DNA of 64,000 nucleotides from Craspedostauros australis (GCA_026770025.1 JAMXDE010000014.1:620001-684000); one strand, 5' to 3'; counted from the first letter of the stretch, positions 39,659 through 50,153 are shown. Notes: a model not told the origin generated them from the sequence alone. A program made the numbers and translations.

Positions 39659-41731
39659 ATGAGCAAGACGGGCAACCAGACAAATGTTCAAGCGCAGGCA
39701 CCAGTCCATGTGCTGATGGGACAATCCTCCCAAAAGAGGCACATCGATTACGTCGTGCAGCTGCCAGATGACTTTATCGTCAAGAGGCAGCGTGTGCTGT
39801 ACGACGCCAAGTCAGCGAATGCGCAACGCACCTCGTTGTGGGATGGCGTGAAGAAGTCAGAGATGGACATGGTGGCATGCTGCGAGGAACCGCGAGGCGA
39901 CGATGTCGACCTGTCCGAGTTCGGTGCCCTGGACGCGACGAAGGAGTGCCGCTTCCTCGGCATCATGTCACGTTGCGATACGGTTGCATCGAGATCGCTT
40001 GCACTGGCGATTTTGGAACGGACGCTGGAGACCTACTTTTACGAGAAGGAGGAGGAGGCTGCCAAAACCGCCAACAGCAGCAGCAGCAGCAACAGTGGCA
40101 GTAGTGGAAGCGATTCTGCCGACACCGATTCGAAGGCAAGCCCGACAAAGACTGAGAATGCAAAAAAGGCGGCGGCCTCAAACGCCAAGAGCAGTACGGC
40201 CAGCACCGACACCAACCGCGATGAAAATGACAATGGTGCAAGCGGCGAAGATACAAAAAGCAAAACAAGCACACCCCAAAATGAGAACGGAAAGAGTACT
40301 GGAGAGGACGTCAAGGCGCAAGATGAACCTCAGAACAACGCAGGCGTACCAAAGAAGCCGGAGATCCCTCCAAAACGGTTGGAGGCATTCCTGGGTGGAG
40401 GTGGCTTGAGCATACTGAACCATTGGCTGCAGGAGGTGGTCGATCCACCGATAACCACGGCCAAACGCAAACCTCAAATGCGTGGCAAGGCCAAGGAATC
40501 ATCCAAACCATCGCCGCCAAGTCCGATGAGAGCGTTGCTGTTGCCGCTGCTGCGGTTGCTGCAATTCTTCCCGGTCGAGAAGAACGCCGTCATAGACTCC
40601 AAGATCAACCGGCAGATCAAGAAGCTCAGCAAGAAAGTCGCGGCGGAGGTTGCGGCGCGTAAATCGCAAAGCAGCAGCAAGAAGGCGACCAGCGGCGCTG
40701 CCAGCATTGTTCCATTCTTGCCACCAGGGGCTGCTTCCGGCGGCGTGGCCACCGAGCTCACGGAGATACAGACCGCGACCGACAACATCATGAAGGTTTG
40801 GCAGGAGGCCGTCAAGAATCGCACGGATCCTGTACCAGATCCTTTCGCCAATCTCAAAAAGAAGCTCAACGCCAACTTGGACATCCTTGTCAACTACGAG
40901 CAGGACGATGGGCCGAAGCCACAATGGTTGATCAAGCTGGAATCGAAGGCCGGTGCTGGCGTCGCGAATGGGGGTTCGAGCAAAGACAACGGAAGCGGGG
41001 GCAGCAACAAGAAGAAAAAGAAGGAGACCAAGAACGCTACCAAACTGGCTATCATGGCGGCAAACGAACGACAGAAGGAACGTGAGAACTTGCGCAAACG
41101 ATTGAAGGCGGCGGAAGAGGAACGACGGCAAAGCGTCATCAAGCTGCGCGAACAGATCCGAAAACGCAAACAAGAAGCGCAGCAACAGCAGCAGGCACAG
41201 GAGGAAGCGGAACTGCTGCGTAAAAGAAATAAAGGCGGGAAGGTCGTGCAATGGAAGGACGGCCTAAAGACAACGCACAACCGCAACAAAGAGCTGTTGG
41301 AGCAAGTCTTTGTGTTCAACAAGGAGTACATTGCACGTCCACCGGAACAGGCGTCCGAAGAAGCAGAAACCACAACAGTGGAGTCGCCGAAATCACAATT
41401 GAAGCAAGCGATCAAGCCGGAACAGCATGCGCAGCAACCAATGACCGAATCAGAGCAGCAGCAGCAACAACAGCACCAGCCGTCGACTAAGTCTGAACAA
41501 ACGACTTCCACGCCTGCGAAGGCCAACGACAAAAGAGAGGAAGCGACTGGACAACCAGCCGCTGTTGCTACCAGTATGGAGGTGGACGAACCGGTCAATG
41601 TCAACCAACCGGAAGCAATTCCCACCAAAACAGATGCGGTGGAGGCAGTTGCAGTGGGAAACGCAAACGCAACCGCACCCACGTCCGAAGACCAGGACTA
41701 TTCATCGGATGACTCGGATCTATTCGATTGA
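39659..41731 (+). CDS. PNUTS-like nuclear PP1 regulator with split TFIIS-N (LW) domain
   Basis: 690 aa, single exon. A helical TFIIS N-terminal (LW) domain seems to begin at about 97-128 (CRFLGIMSRCDTVASRSLAL). It is interrupted by a Ser/Asn/Thr-rich insert (about 134-238) and resumes at 240-325 (EAFLGGGGLSILNHWLQEVV; LLPLLRLLQFFPVEKNAV). GG-x-x-x-L-x-x-WL then a Leu-rich helix are the marks of the fold in TFIIS, IWS1 and PNUTS. At about 527-533, KVVQW fits a PP1-docking RVxF motif. It is followed by GLKTTHN and LEQVFVFNKEY, much as the PNUTS docking segment pairs KTVTW with a downstream aromatic stretch. A Lys/Glu/Gln coiled coil precedes it, and the C-terminus is acidic (EDQDYSSDDSDLFD). 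A role in transcription-linked PP1 control is inferred; the PNUTS identity is likely but not certain. Confidence 0.7.
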   Translation: MSKTGNQTNVQAQAPVHVLMGQSSQKRHIDYVVQLPDDFIVKRQRVLYDAKSANAQRTSLWDGVKKSEMDMVACCEEPRGDDVDLSEFGALDATKECRFLGIMSRCDTVASRSLALAILERTLETYFYEKEEEAAKTANSSSSSNSGSSGSDSADTDSKASPTKTENAKKAAASNAKSSTASTDTNRDENDNGASGEDTKSKTSTPQNENGKSTGEDVKAQDEPQNNAGVPKKPEIPPKRLEAFLGGGGLSILNHWLQEVVDPPITTAKRKPQMRGKAKESSKPSPPSPMRALLLPLLRLLQFFPVEKNAVIDSKINRQIKKLSKKVAAEVAARKSQSSSKKATSGAASIVPFLPPGAASGGVATELTEIQTATDNIMKVWQEAVKNRTDPVPDPFANLKKKLNANLDILVNYEQDDGPKPQWLIKLESKAGAGVANGGSSKDNGSGGSNKKKKKETKNATKLAIMAANERQKERENLRKRLKAAEEERRQSVIKLREQIRKRKQEAQQQQQAQEEAELLRKRNKGGKVVQWKDGLKTTHNRNKELLEQVFVFNKEYIARPPEQASEEAETTTVESPKSQLKQAIKPEQHAQQPMTESEQQQQQQHQPSTKSEQTTSTPAKANDKREEATGQPAAVATSMEVDEPVNVNQPEAIPTKTDAVEAVAVGNANATAPTSEDQDYSSDDSDLFD

Positions 41732-42373
41732 TGGTGCTGCCACTGTCAAACGGAGATGAGCAATTACTGAGCGAGGAGCTGAGAAGGTCACTGTGGACAA
41801 ATGATTCTTGACGCAGTCCTCTATTCAAGTTAAGGCATTTTTACAAGAGTGCTTTCGAGAGTTGTATAATACATTTTGTGCAATACACACAAGAACGACT
41901 ACTCTATGGGCTGTGACACGAGTGCAGCGGCAAAATGGATGGTGGGCATTGCTCTGGTCCCACTCTAGTTTCGTTCCACGTAGCACGGTCTTCGGCAACA
42001 CACGTTCGATTCGGCGGATCCTTGTGGCCACCCTCGACGATGGAGATTTGATGCCACCTCGCCAGCAACCCAAACGTGAGAGAATTCCACCCACAGAGGC
42101 AGCGATCCAAACACCAACACAAACGAAAGAGTGTGGGGACTCGCCCCATCCCAGAGTGCTCCACCATACTCCACCCTGCTCTACTTCATGCTGTAGCATC
42201 CATTCATCCAACCATTCATTCCTTCATGCATCCATCGTTCATTATTTGGCGCTCGAATTATTGAATTGGATTGAATTGGATTGAACAAGCAGCGAGTCAG
42301 CAGCCGTCCAACCAAGAGCCATCAGTCCACAGATATCAGATATCGGTGAAATAGCACCAGCGAGCAGCCAACC
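41732..42373. other. Intergenic region
   Basis: About 640 bp, no gene seen. A GAATT/GGATT-type short repeat (ATTGGATTGAATTGG) lies at about 42264-42283, shortly before the XPD start. Confidence 0.5.
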
Positions 42374-45300
42374 ATGAGGTTCGATCTGGACGGTCTCGAT
42401 GTGTTCTTTCCGTACGATCGGATCTACCAGGAACAGCATCAGTACATGCGGTCGCTGAAGCAATCCCTGGATGCGGGCGGTCACTGCCTGCTCGAAATGC
42501 CCACCGGGACAGGCAAGACTGTGTGCCTGCTCTCGCTGATCACGTCCTACCAGTACGCCAACCCATCCTGCGGCAAGCTCGTCTACTGCACACGTACGGT
42601 GCCCGAAATGAATCATGTGGTGGAAGAGCTGGGAACCGTGCTGGCCTACAGAGCTAACCAGCTGCAGTTGCAGGAGGATGAGCAACGGCAACAGCAACAG
42701 CAGGTGCAGTCACGGGCACAAGCACAGGCGCCGCAGCAAGATGTGGACATGGAAGACACAGTTTCTGGATCTGCAGAGGGACCCACGTCGAATGGTGGTG
42801 CCGGCACGAGTTCCAACCCAGATGCGAGTGCTGACACAAGCACGAGTGCGGGACCTGTCCGCAAGAAGCCGCGGCGCATCATTCGGGGCGCAAAGAAAGG
42901 CAGAGACGCGATGGGACCGTCGACGGATTTCAAAGGGGCCGGTGGCAACGGCGTCTTGGCATTGTGCTTGTCCAGTCGACGCAACATGTGCGTGCATGAA
43001 CGAGTCATGGCGGAGAGTGATCGTGAGGCTGTGGATGCGGCGTGCCGCAACATGACGGCGTCATGGGTCGTGGAACAATCGAAGAGAAAGCCAGGCTCGA
43101 TCGCCACCTGTAGCTATTACGACAACTTCCAAGAGGCGGGGGAGGCCACCAGCATGCCCAGTGGTGTGTACGATCTGGAGGAACTAAAAAAGTGGGGACA
43201 AGTCAAGGGATGGTGTCCCTACTACCTCACCCGACAGGCCATCAACCATGCCAACATTCTCGTCTTCAATTACCAGTACATGCTCGATCCCAAGGTCGCC
43301 AAAATGGTCTCGAAGGAGCTGGAAGCAGAGAGCATCATCGTGTTCGACGAGGCCCATAACATCGACAGTGTTTGCATCGAGGCGCTGTCGGTCAACATCA
43401 ACGACCGGGGGCTGGATCAGGCAACCCGCTCGTTGGGAAGACTGAGCTCGGAGGTGTCCAGGATAAAGAACTCAGACAGCCAACGGTTGCAACAGGAGTA
43501 CCAGAACCTTGTCAATGGACTCATCGATCAAGGGCTGCTCGACGCGCCAGCGAATGATGGTGGACTTGCCAGTGTGAGTCGTTGTTGTGTTGTTGCGTAT
43601 ACTGTAAAACTTGGATACGATGCTCGTGCCTACCTGTTGCCATTGGTGTGGTCTTGACGACATTTCCAGATTGCTCCATGAGCGCGGCTCGTGCTGCGAT
43701 GGCTGAAACACTATGAAACCAAAAAGGAGGGAGGATGCCACGAATCTGCCGAATATTGCGTCCGTGCCCAATGTTGTCACATTCCATGCAATCCATCATA
43801 CTCTCTAGTATCTCACATCCGCGACAATACTCTACGTCCGTACGGCACTTCAATTTCCTTCACAGAATGTCCTGAATCCCGATGTTCTCAACGAGGCCGT
43901 GCCGGGCAACATTCGAAGGGCTGAGCATTTCATCGGCTTCATGAAGAAGGTCGTGGAGCACCTCAAGGCCCGGTTACGATCGGTTGCAGGCCCCAACGGC
44001 GGCGTGCAAAGCGAAACACCTCTGGCCTTCCTGCATCGCATGACGAATGGTACATCACTTGAGGCAAAGCCATTAAAGTTTGCCTACTCGCGACTTTCAT
44101 CATTACTGCGGACGCTGCAAGTATCCAACCTGGACGATTTCAACTCCTTGACGGACGTGGCTGATTTCGCCACGTTACTGGCGACGTACTCCGAGGGTGT
44201 GGCGAAGTTTGCAATCATCATGGAACCCAACGCATCGTCGGTACCAGGCGCGTCGGACCCCGTCATCCAACTGAGCTGCTTGGATTCCTCGTTGGCAATC
44301 GCGCCCATCTTCAAACGTTTCGGCAGCGTCGTCATCACATCTGGCACGCTGTCGCCGATCGATCTGTACCCAAAGCTGTTGCAGTTCGAGCCTTGCATCT
44401 CGCAGTCCTTGAGCATGTCCACATTCCGGCCATGCATCCGGCCCCTCGTCATCACTCGAGGTTCCGATCAGTTGTCAGTATCCACAAAGTTCGAGGACAG
44501 AAATGATCTGGGGGTCGTTCGTAACTACGGTGCGATGCTTGTCGAGTTGTGCAGCGTCATCCCAGATGGTGTTGTGGCATTCTTCACATCGTACACGTAC
44601 ATGGAATCGCTCATAAGCGAATGGGACGCAATTGGCATCTTGCGAGACCTCACGAAGGCAAAGCTGGTGTTTATCGAAACGAAGGATGTCGTGGAAACGA
44701 CGTTGGCGTTGGACAACTATAGACGTGCCTGCGATTCTGGACGCGGCGCTGTCTTTCTTTCAGTCGCGAGAGGAAAGGTGAGCTTCACGCATCGGCAGCG
44801 CAAAGACGAAGTCGGTGATTGATGTTGACGATTGCAATGTTTCTGCTTGCTGCTTGCTGCTTGCTGCTTGCTTTTGAGAGGGTATCTGGCGATGTTGGGG
44901 ATGATCCATATCACCCAAGAGAGAGAGAGAGAGAGAGAGAGAGAATGTGCGTTTTGGTCTGTTGGTGGTACACATGATGTTTTGCGCATGGAGACCTTCG
45001 TGCGGCGCTCGCAATTGCAATCGCACTCATACTCATACTCTCACATACTCATAACTGCGTTGCCGCCGACCTTCATGTCAATCCAATAATGCACAATCCG
45101 CTCGTACAAAAAAACAAGGTCTCGGAGGGAATCAATTTCGACCGACACTACGGACGTGCCGTCATCATGTTTGGCGTCCCTTTTCAATACACGCTGAGCC
45201 ACGTGCTGCGAGCGCGATTGGAGTATCTGCAAACGCATTACCAGATCCGTGAGCAGGACTTCCTCAACTTCGACGCCCTGCGGCAAGCATCGCAATGTGT

Positions 45301-45622
45301 GGGACGTGTCATTCGAAGCAAGACAGACTACGGGCTCATGATCTTCGCCGACAGCCGGTACAACCGCCACGAAAAGCGTTCCAAGCTCCCAAAGTGGATC
45401 TTACAGTTTCTGGACGAAGCGTATCTCAGCTTGAGCACGGACATGGCGATTCAGCACGTTCGGTACTTTTTGCGCATCATGGGACAACCGATCGATCAAA
45501 CCGCGTTGCAAAGCGTCTTGCTGACTGTCGAGGAAGCCAATCGGTTGAACCCACCACCGAACCCAAAGACCGCAACAGTCGCAGAGGAAGGAGCGATGAT
45601 CACGGAGTCCATGAATTCCTAA
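42374..45622 (+). CDS. ERCC2: TFIIH DNA helicase XPD (ERCC2/Rad3), three exons
   Basis: Exons 42374-43573, 43866-44777 and 45119-45622; phase-0 introns of 292 nt (GTGAGT) and 341 nt (GTGAGC); 871 aa. This is the 5'-3' helicase of TFIIH, for transcription initiation and nucleotide excision repair. Walker A is MPTGTGKT (about 42-49). The four Fe-S cysteines are present: RNMCVHE, AACRNM, ATCSYY and GWCPYY. The DEAH box is VFDEAHNID (about 324). In helicase domain 2, motif V is split by intron 2 (SVARGK and VSEGINFD) and motif VI is [10 protein letters not shown] Gln/Ser-rich insert (about residues 96-190) lies between motif Ia and the Fe-S domain and explains the length over the usual 760 aa. 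It is convergent with ORC4. Confidence 0.95.
44842..44944. repeat. Two simple repeats inside XPD intron 2
   Basis: A CTTGCTG heptamer run (44842-44872) and a 26-bp GA dinucleotide run (44919-44944), both within the second intron. Confidence 0.85.
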
Positions 45623-46100
45623 AGAGCATCGATAAGATGAATGGGCTTTTCCTTTCTGGGTTGTGGCGATTAGATTTTACCCTCCACCATTTGATGCCGC
45701 TGCGAGTGGCCGCAATTAGTCGGACGAGTAGAGTGCCAGCATCGTACCAATAGAGTCCCATAGTATACGTACGTAGAAATGCATCATCTCCTGCAGGAAC
45801 TAATGATGTCATCGTGCTCCATAATCTGCTTCCTCTGCAACACAGGAACACAGAAACAATCATCTAGTCTCCGGAGATGGCACTGTGCACTATTCTATTC
45901 TGATCACAGGCACGAGTATGTTGTGCTACTTCATCTGGTGGCGCTAGTATGAAGATCAAATGTGCTTCCTTTACGAGCTACTCCCGTTGGACTGCCATCG
46001 AATACAACTGCTCGTCCAAGTATAATATGTACAGAGAGAAGCAGAGTAGCGTAGAGTAGAACAGAATAGAATAGAGTATTGTGTGGCATTGTACCCACCA
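45623..46100. other. Convergent intergenic spacer
   Basis: About 480 bp between the XPD and ORC4 stops. It contains AGAATAGAATAGAGTA-like short repeats (46040-46079). No gene seen. Confidence 0.5.
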
Positions 46101-47930
46101 TCAATTGATTCGTTTTCCCCAATCGCGAAGACCTGTGGGGACATCGAGACGATTGTTATTCAGCAAGTACATTAGCTCACGTTCCGCATCGATGGTGATG
46201 TGAAGCGGCAACCGGTGTAGCGATGCCCTGTCCAGCGTCTTGTACAGCCTTGATCCCGTATACTGCAGACTCCCACCACCGTTGTGATCGGATGACGGCA
46301 TGAGCAATCCTCGTTCGAGCAGCTGATTGATCGAGGATTCCAAAGGCATCTTGCTTCCCCTGTACCGTTCATATTCCTTGAGTATTCGCTGTATTGACAG
46401 CGGGAGCATGATATCGTCACGGTGACTATCCCTAGCAAGTATGCGCCGTGCGCACAACAGCACCGCAGCTTCTGATGCCGACATATCGAGCAGGGCCTGC
46501 ATGCGTGGCACGACCGCCTTCCCATTGACGATCGGTATCTTGCTCGATCGGCTTTGCAACGAGGCGCCGGCTGTCACCAGCGCATCTCTCCAATATTCGA
46601 CCTTGACCGGTGGAAGGGGAGCACCAGCCGTCTCCATGACGCAATCAAATCGATACAGCGAGACGGCTGTTGTCAGCACCCGCAAGAACCATCTCACATC
46701 CTTCCCCAGCGCGAACTCGAGTTGCATGCATGCTCGGACCTGACGCAGCATGGATTCTTCATCGTTCTCCTCGTCATCACCGTCATTGCTCGTGCCGCTG
46801 CCACCTTTGCTCCCCTTGCTAGAATCGTTGCCATCATCGGCCTTGTCTTCGTCCTTGCCTCTGTCCTTGCTCGCAGGGCCATTTGCCTGCAACAACCGCA
46901 GCACGAAATCTTGAAGAAAGCAGCCGTCGAGCTTGCGCGACAGGAGCTTCACCATATCCTCATACGTTTTCGGTGGGCGGATGTAAATGACCTTGCTGGT
47001 CCCCTCTGCTCGGCTCTGGATGCGCTTTTCCCACACAGACAACGTCGCGAAGTTCGACGTGAGGCCGACGAAGCAAAGGTTGCTGCCAGGCGTTGCCACT
47101 CTGTCGAGCAGATGGTACAGCAGCAGCTGTCTCTGGTCGTAATCCGCGAACATATCGAGCTCATCGAGAATGATGAGGACGGGGATGCCATCCGCCTCTG
47201 CAAGCTCAAACGTGGATTCCAGCAAGGCCAAGTTCGATGCAAAGGATGACTTGCGAAGTCGCAGGATATAATCCTCATCCTTCTCGTGCCGCGCTCTCTT
47301 CTTGGCCGGCCGTCCCTTGCCTTGCCAGCTCTGTTGGGTGTCGGACTTGATGGTCGACATGACGCCATCCACGATATCCATATGTTCAGGCTGCTCACCA
47401 TCATCACCATCACCATCTCCATCGTCAGCAGTCGTCCCACCATATCCGTTGCAAACACGACCAACTCCTCGTCTGCTTTCATCGCGAGCCAAGCTGGAGA
47501 GCTGCCGGATGATCTCGACGATGACTTGGTTGACGTCGTCGCCACGCACGATGATGCCATTCAGCTGCACCCTTCGGAACTTCGTATCAGGTTGCTGCCA
47601 AAGACATGCCGAAAGACACTGCTCCAACAACATGGATTTTCCGCTGCCTCTGGGTCCCATCAAGATGGCCGATGCCATCGTGGAGTCTCCATGGCACAGG
47701 CAAGGGTACAGCACGGAATGCAGCTCCTGGAATGCCGTCTCCAATCCCAACGGTGCATATTCTCGCATCACGCTTGCTTTTTCCGTGCCTTCTCTTGTCT
47801 GCGCAGCGGCGCCATCGCTTTCGCGTTTGTATTTGGTGGCTGATGTTGCCTGCTCGGAACCGCCCAGTTGCAGCAACGCCACATCCAAGTTGGCGATCGC
47901 CTCATCCACAGTTATCGAGGACTGTTCCAT
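46101..47930 (-). CDS. ORC4: Origin recognition complex subunit 4 (ORC4)
   Basis: 609 aa, single exon. AAA+ ATPase subunit of the ORC that marks replication origins and loads MCM with Cdc6. Walker A is MGPRGSGKS (about 91-99). Walker B is VLIILDELDMFA (about 253). Sensor 1 is CFVGLTSNFATLSVWEKRIQ, with the downstream Arg-rich block RIQSRAEGTSKVIYI, as in ORC4. Two acidic or Ser/Gly low-complexity inserts (about 160-215 and 345-385) lengthen it beyond the animal 436 aa. The C-terminal winged-helix region ends LDVPTGLRDWGKRIN, like the CPTDVRQW end of animal ORC4. It lies downstream of and on the same strand as the YVH1-type gene, about 450 bp apart. Confidence 0.92.
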   Translation of the reverse strand: MEQSSITVDEAIANLDVALLQLGGSEQATSATKYKRESDGAAAQTREGTEKASVMREYAPLGLETAFQELHSVLYPCLCHGDSTMASAILMGPRGSGKSMLLEQCLSACLWQQPDTKFRRVQLNGIIVRGDDVNQVIVEIIRQLSSLARDESRRGVGRVCNGYGGTTADDGDGDGDDGEQPEHMDIVDGVMSTIKSDTQQSWQGKGRPAKKRARHEKDEDYILRLRKSSFASNLALLESTFELAEADGIPVLIILDELDMFADYDQRQLLLYHLLDRVATPGSNLCFVGLTSNFATLSVWEKRIQSRAEGTSKVIYIRPPKTYEDMVKLLSRKLDGCFLQDFVLRLLQANGPASKDRGKDEDKADDGNDSSKGSKGGSGTSNDGDDEENDEESMLRQVRACMQLEFALGKDVRWFLRVLTTAVSLYRFDCVMETAGAPLPPVKVEYWRDALVTAGASLQSRSSKIPIVNGKAVVPRMQALLDMSASEAAVLLCARRILARDSHRDDIMLPLSIQRILKEYERYRGSKMPLESSINQLLERGLLMPSSDHNGGGSLQYTGSRLYKTLDRASLHRLPLHITIDAERELMYLLNNNRLDVPTGLRDWGKRIN

Positions 47931-48381
47931 ACTCGTACTGTCGCTGTTTCGGGTGCTGCTCTGATACTGCGCTTCTCATGGAATGCTTGTGTTGTTCTTT
48001 GTGTCGGCATTCCTGCCAGTTTCATGCATCTCTACTGTATAGCATGCCCCTGTCGCTTCATCTGGTGTGGGATGAATGCCGTTCTCTTGGTTCGATCTGT
48101 CCGTGATGGTGGCATTGCGCCGGCTTGGAATTTGGAGGAAATCTGGGAATTTGAACCATGTTTGAGCGTTATATTGATGTTAATTTGACGTTAACATGGG
48201 ATACGCGGTAGAATGTATTATATTGTACTGTATTTTACAGTTGTCGCTTGTTCAACACGCCACCGAAGCCGGAAGAGAAACTGCGGAATGAGGACGACCA
48301 TCTTCATGTTCTGCCGTTCTGGGAGACCACAGTACTCGTACTATTCTCTCTATTGCAATATAGTGTACGAGTGACATTAGT
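47931..48381. promoter_or_regulatory. Spacer holding the ORC4 promoter
   Basis: About 450 bp between tandem minus-strand genes. Close to the upstream gene's stop it has an inverted pair ACTCGTAC (48334-48341) and GTACGAGT (48365-48372), which could fold in that gene's 3' untranslated region. No promoter element is recognised. Confidence 0.4.
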
Positions 48382-49638
48382 CTACGGCGTGGGATGGATC
48401 ATCTGAACGAAGGGCGACACCACAAACCCCGTTGGCATCTGGTTCGCAGAATTCGGTCGCACCGTATCCACCTTGCTCAGTGGTATCTGGATGGATGGCG
48501 TGATCCATGTTCCGCAGCTGCATTGGGCGCCCGACCATCTCCAATGCCCGATCTTGGTCGAGCACTTGGGGCACTCCAGCCGCCCTTCGACTTCGCACCC
48601 ATCTGGTGCCAGCCACTCCAGAACGCTGTCCCGGCAGAAGATGGATTGGCAGGCTGACATCGGTCTGTTCTTTTGGTAATTGCGCTTGTTGAAGGAGTGC
48701 AGGTTCTTGACGTGATCGTCGGACAGGTCGGTCTCATCCAGCAACATGAAGCGGCACTTGCGGCAGGCGTACCGCTGCTTGGTGACATCCGGGATTTTGC
48801 GTTCCTTCATCTTCTCGTGCTGCTGCGCGCGCGCTGTCTCTGCGTCAACGCTCACGAGTGACTTCTCTGCCGCTGCCGCTGCCTCGGTCTCAGCTTTTGC
48901 TTGCTCCAAGGCTCGGATGATTTCGAGCTTTTCTTCCTTGACGTGATCGCCCATGTCGATGACGCGCTCAGCCATCTTGCCAGGTCCCATCGTCCGGTCG
49001 CCGATATGTTGTTTCTTTGCAGCTGGATCCAGCTTCTTGAAATGATCCATCTCCTCATGCAAGGTTTGGAAACCAAAATTGGGTCGAACTAATTCAACCT
49101 CAAGATGTTCCAAGTTGTTTGCAGCGAAGTAGTTCTTGATTTGCTTCTGATCGCTATTTCCATTTCCGTCGCCGTCGCCACTCCCATCATATTCGCCGGA
49201 ATGATCTTGAGTTAACCCTTCATCTGCATGTGCATTTGCGCTTGAACCCACGCCTCCATGCCATTCGTATCCCACCATGATAACGGCGGCCAGTGATTCC
49301 CTCACATCGTCATCGTCAAAGAATTGCGTGAGCGAGGAACCGTCAGCACAGTACACCAGCGATGCGAGGTACCGTATCTGCTCTCCTCTTTCATTGGTGT
49401 ACGAATCCATCCTGGCTATGCATGGTACGAATTCGATGTCAATTTTCGGTTCGATCATTTGCGGCGGTGACGCTGGGACATCGCTTGACTCCGGCTGCTG
49501 CTGAAGTTGGGCGGTTTGGTCCTCTTCGGCTTGCATCACCTTCACTATCTCCATAATCTTCAGAAGCCTCGGTCGGTTGCAGCCGACTACAAAGATGCGG
49601 TGCACACCAGCACTCGTGGAACGTCTACTCTTCTCCAT
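48382..49638 (-). CDS. YVH1/DUSP12-type zinc-binding protein without phosphatase domain
   Basis: 418 aa, single exon. The C-terminal 125 residues match the zinc module of YVH1/DUSP12: YACRKCRFMLLDETDL (about 292), SACQSIFC, GRLECPKCSTKIGHWRWSG and AQCSCGTWITPSIQI. The spacing of the Cys pairs is that of the family. The N-terminal 290 residues carry no dual-specificity phosphatase signature (no HCx5R loop). They contain instead an unidentified globular part (HRIFVVGCNRPRLLKIMEI; ESLAAVIMVGYEW), an acidic Gly/Asp-rich linker and a charged helix (EEKLEIIRALEQAKAETEAA). In yeast the Yvh1 zinc domain alone supports release of Mrt4 during 60S ribosome maturation, so a ribosome-biogenesis role is a reasonable inference. 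An 8.2-kb copia element starts 238 bp upstream of the start codon. Confidence 0.75.
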   Translation of the reverse strand: MEKSRRSTSAGVHRIFVVGCNRPRLLKIMEIVKVMQAEEDQTAQLQQQPESSDVPASPPQMIEPKIDIEFVPCIARMDSYTNERGEQIRYLASLVYCADGSSLTQFFDDDDVRESLAAVIMVGYEWHGGVGSSANAHADEGLTQDHSGEYDGSGDGDGNGNSDQKQIKNYFAANNLEHLEVELVRPNFGFQTLHEEMDHFKKLDPAAKKQHIGDRTMGPGKMAERVIDMGDHVKEEKLEIIRALEQAKAETEAAAAAEKSLVSVDAETARAQQHEKMKERKIPDVTKQRYACRKCRFMLLDETDLSDDHVKNLHSFNKRNYQKNRPMSACQSIFCRDSVLEWLAPDGCEVEGRLECPKCSTKIGHWRWSGAQCSCGTWITPSIQIPLSKVDTVRPNSANQMPTGFVVSPFVQMIHPTP

Positions 49639-49875
49639 CTTGGTCTTGGTCTTGGTGCTTGAGCAATCAGTTCAATGACAATAGCTTTGACGATGATATG
49701 ATTGATGTGCTGCAAGCTGCAGGTGCGAGTATGATGGATGTGTTGTGAATGGTGCATGGGAGAAATGAGAACGGTGTGCGGGGAGTGTGTTGGTGATCTT
49801 CGAACTGCAGTGATGTCCAAGTTTTCGGTGTTCGGATCCGTTTTGTCGCAGTTTTGGATGTTCATTTGGTTGGTC

Positions 49876-50153
49876 TATTGGAACTAACTCAGAATCCACA
49901 GTAGATGATGTTGGTTTGTTGTAACTACGATGTTGGTCTTATTTGAAGTCGACTTATGTCTTCTGTTGTTGATGTTGATGCTGTTTCTGTTGTTGCTGTT
50001 GTTGCTGTTCTTGCTGCTGTTGCTGTCAGCACACAACCGGTTGTTTTGTTGCTTGGTTCCTTGTTGAGCCTATCTTTTCGTTTGACTCGTTTGACTCTAG
50101 TGATGTTCCCATCCCGTCGTGACGTCACACTTTCGTCTGGTTTCGCTCCAATA
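49876..50153 (-). repeat. 3' LTR of the 8.2-kb copia element
   Basis: 278 bp, matching 57834-58111 at a constant offset of 7958. It contains the last 76 codons and the stop of the gag-pol frame. Confidence 0.93.

Noticed and set aside
42264-42283. TTGGATTGAATTGGATTGAA considered as a promoter element of XPD
   Set aside because: It looks like a short slipped repeat; no comparable element is seen upstream of other genes.
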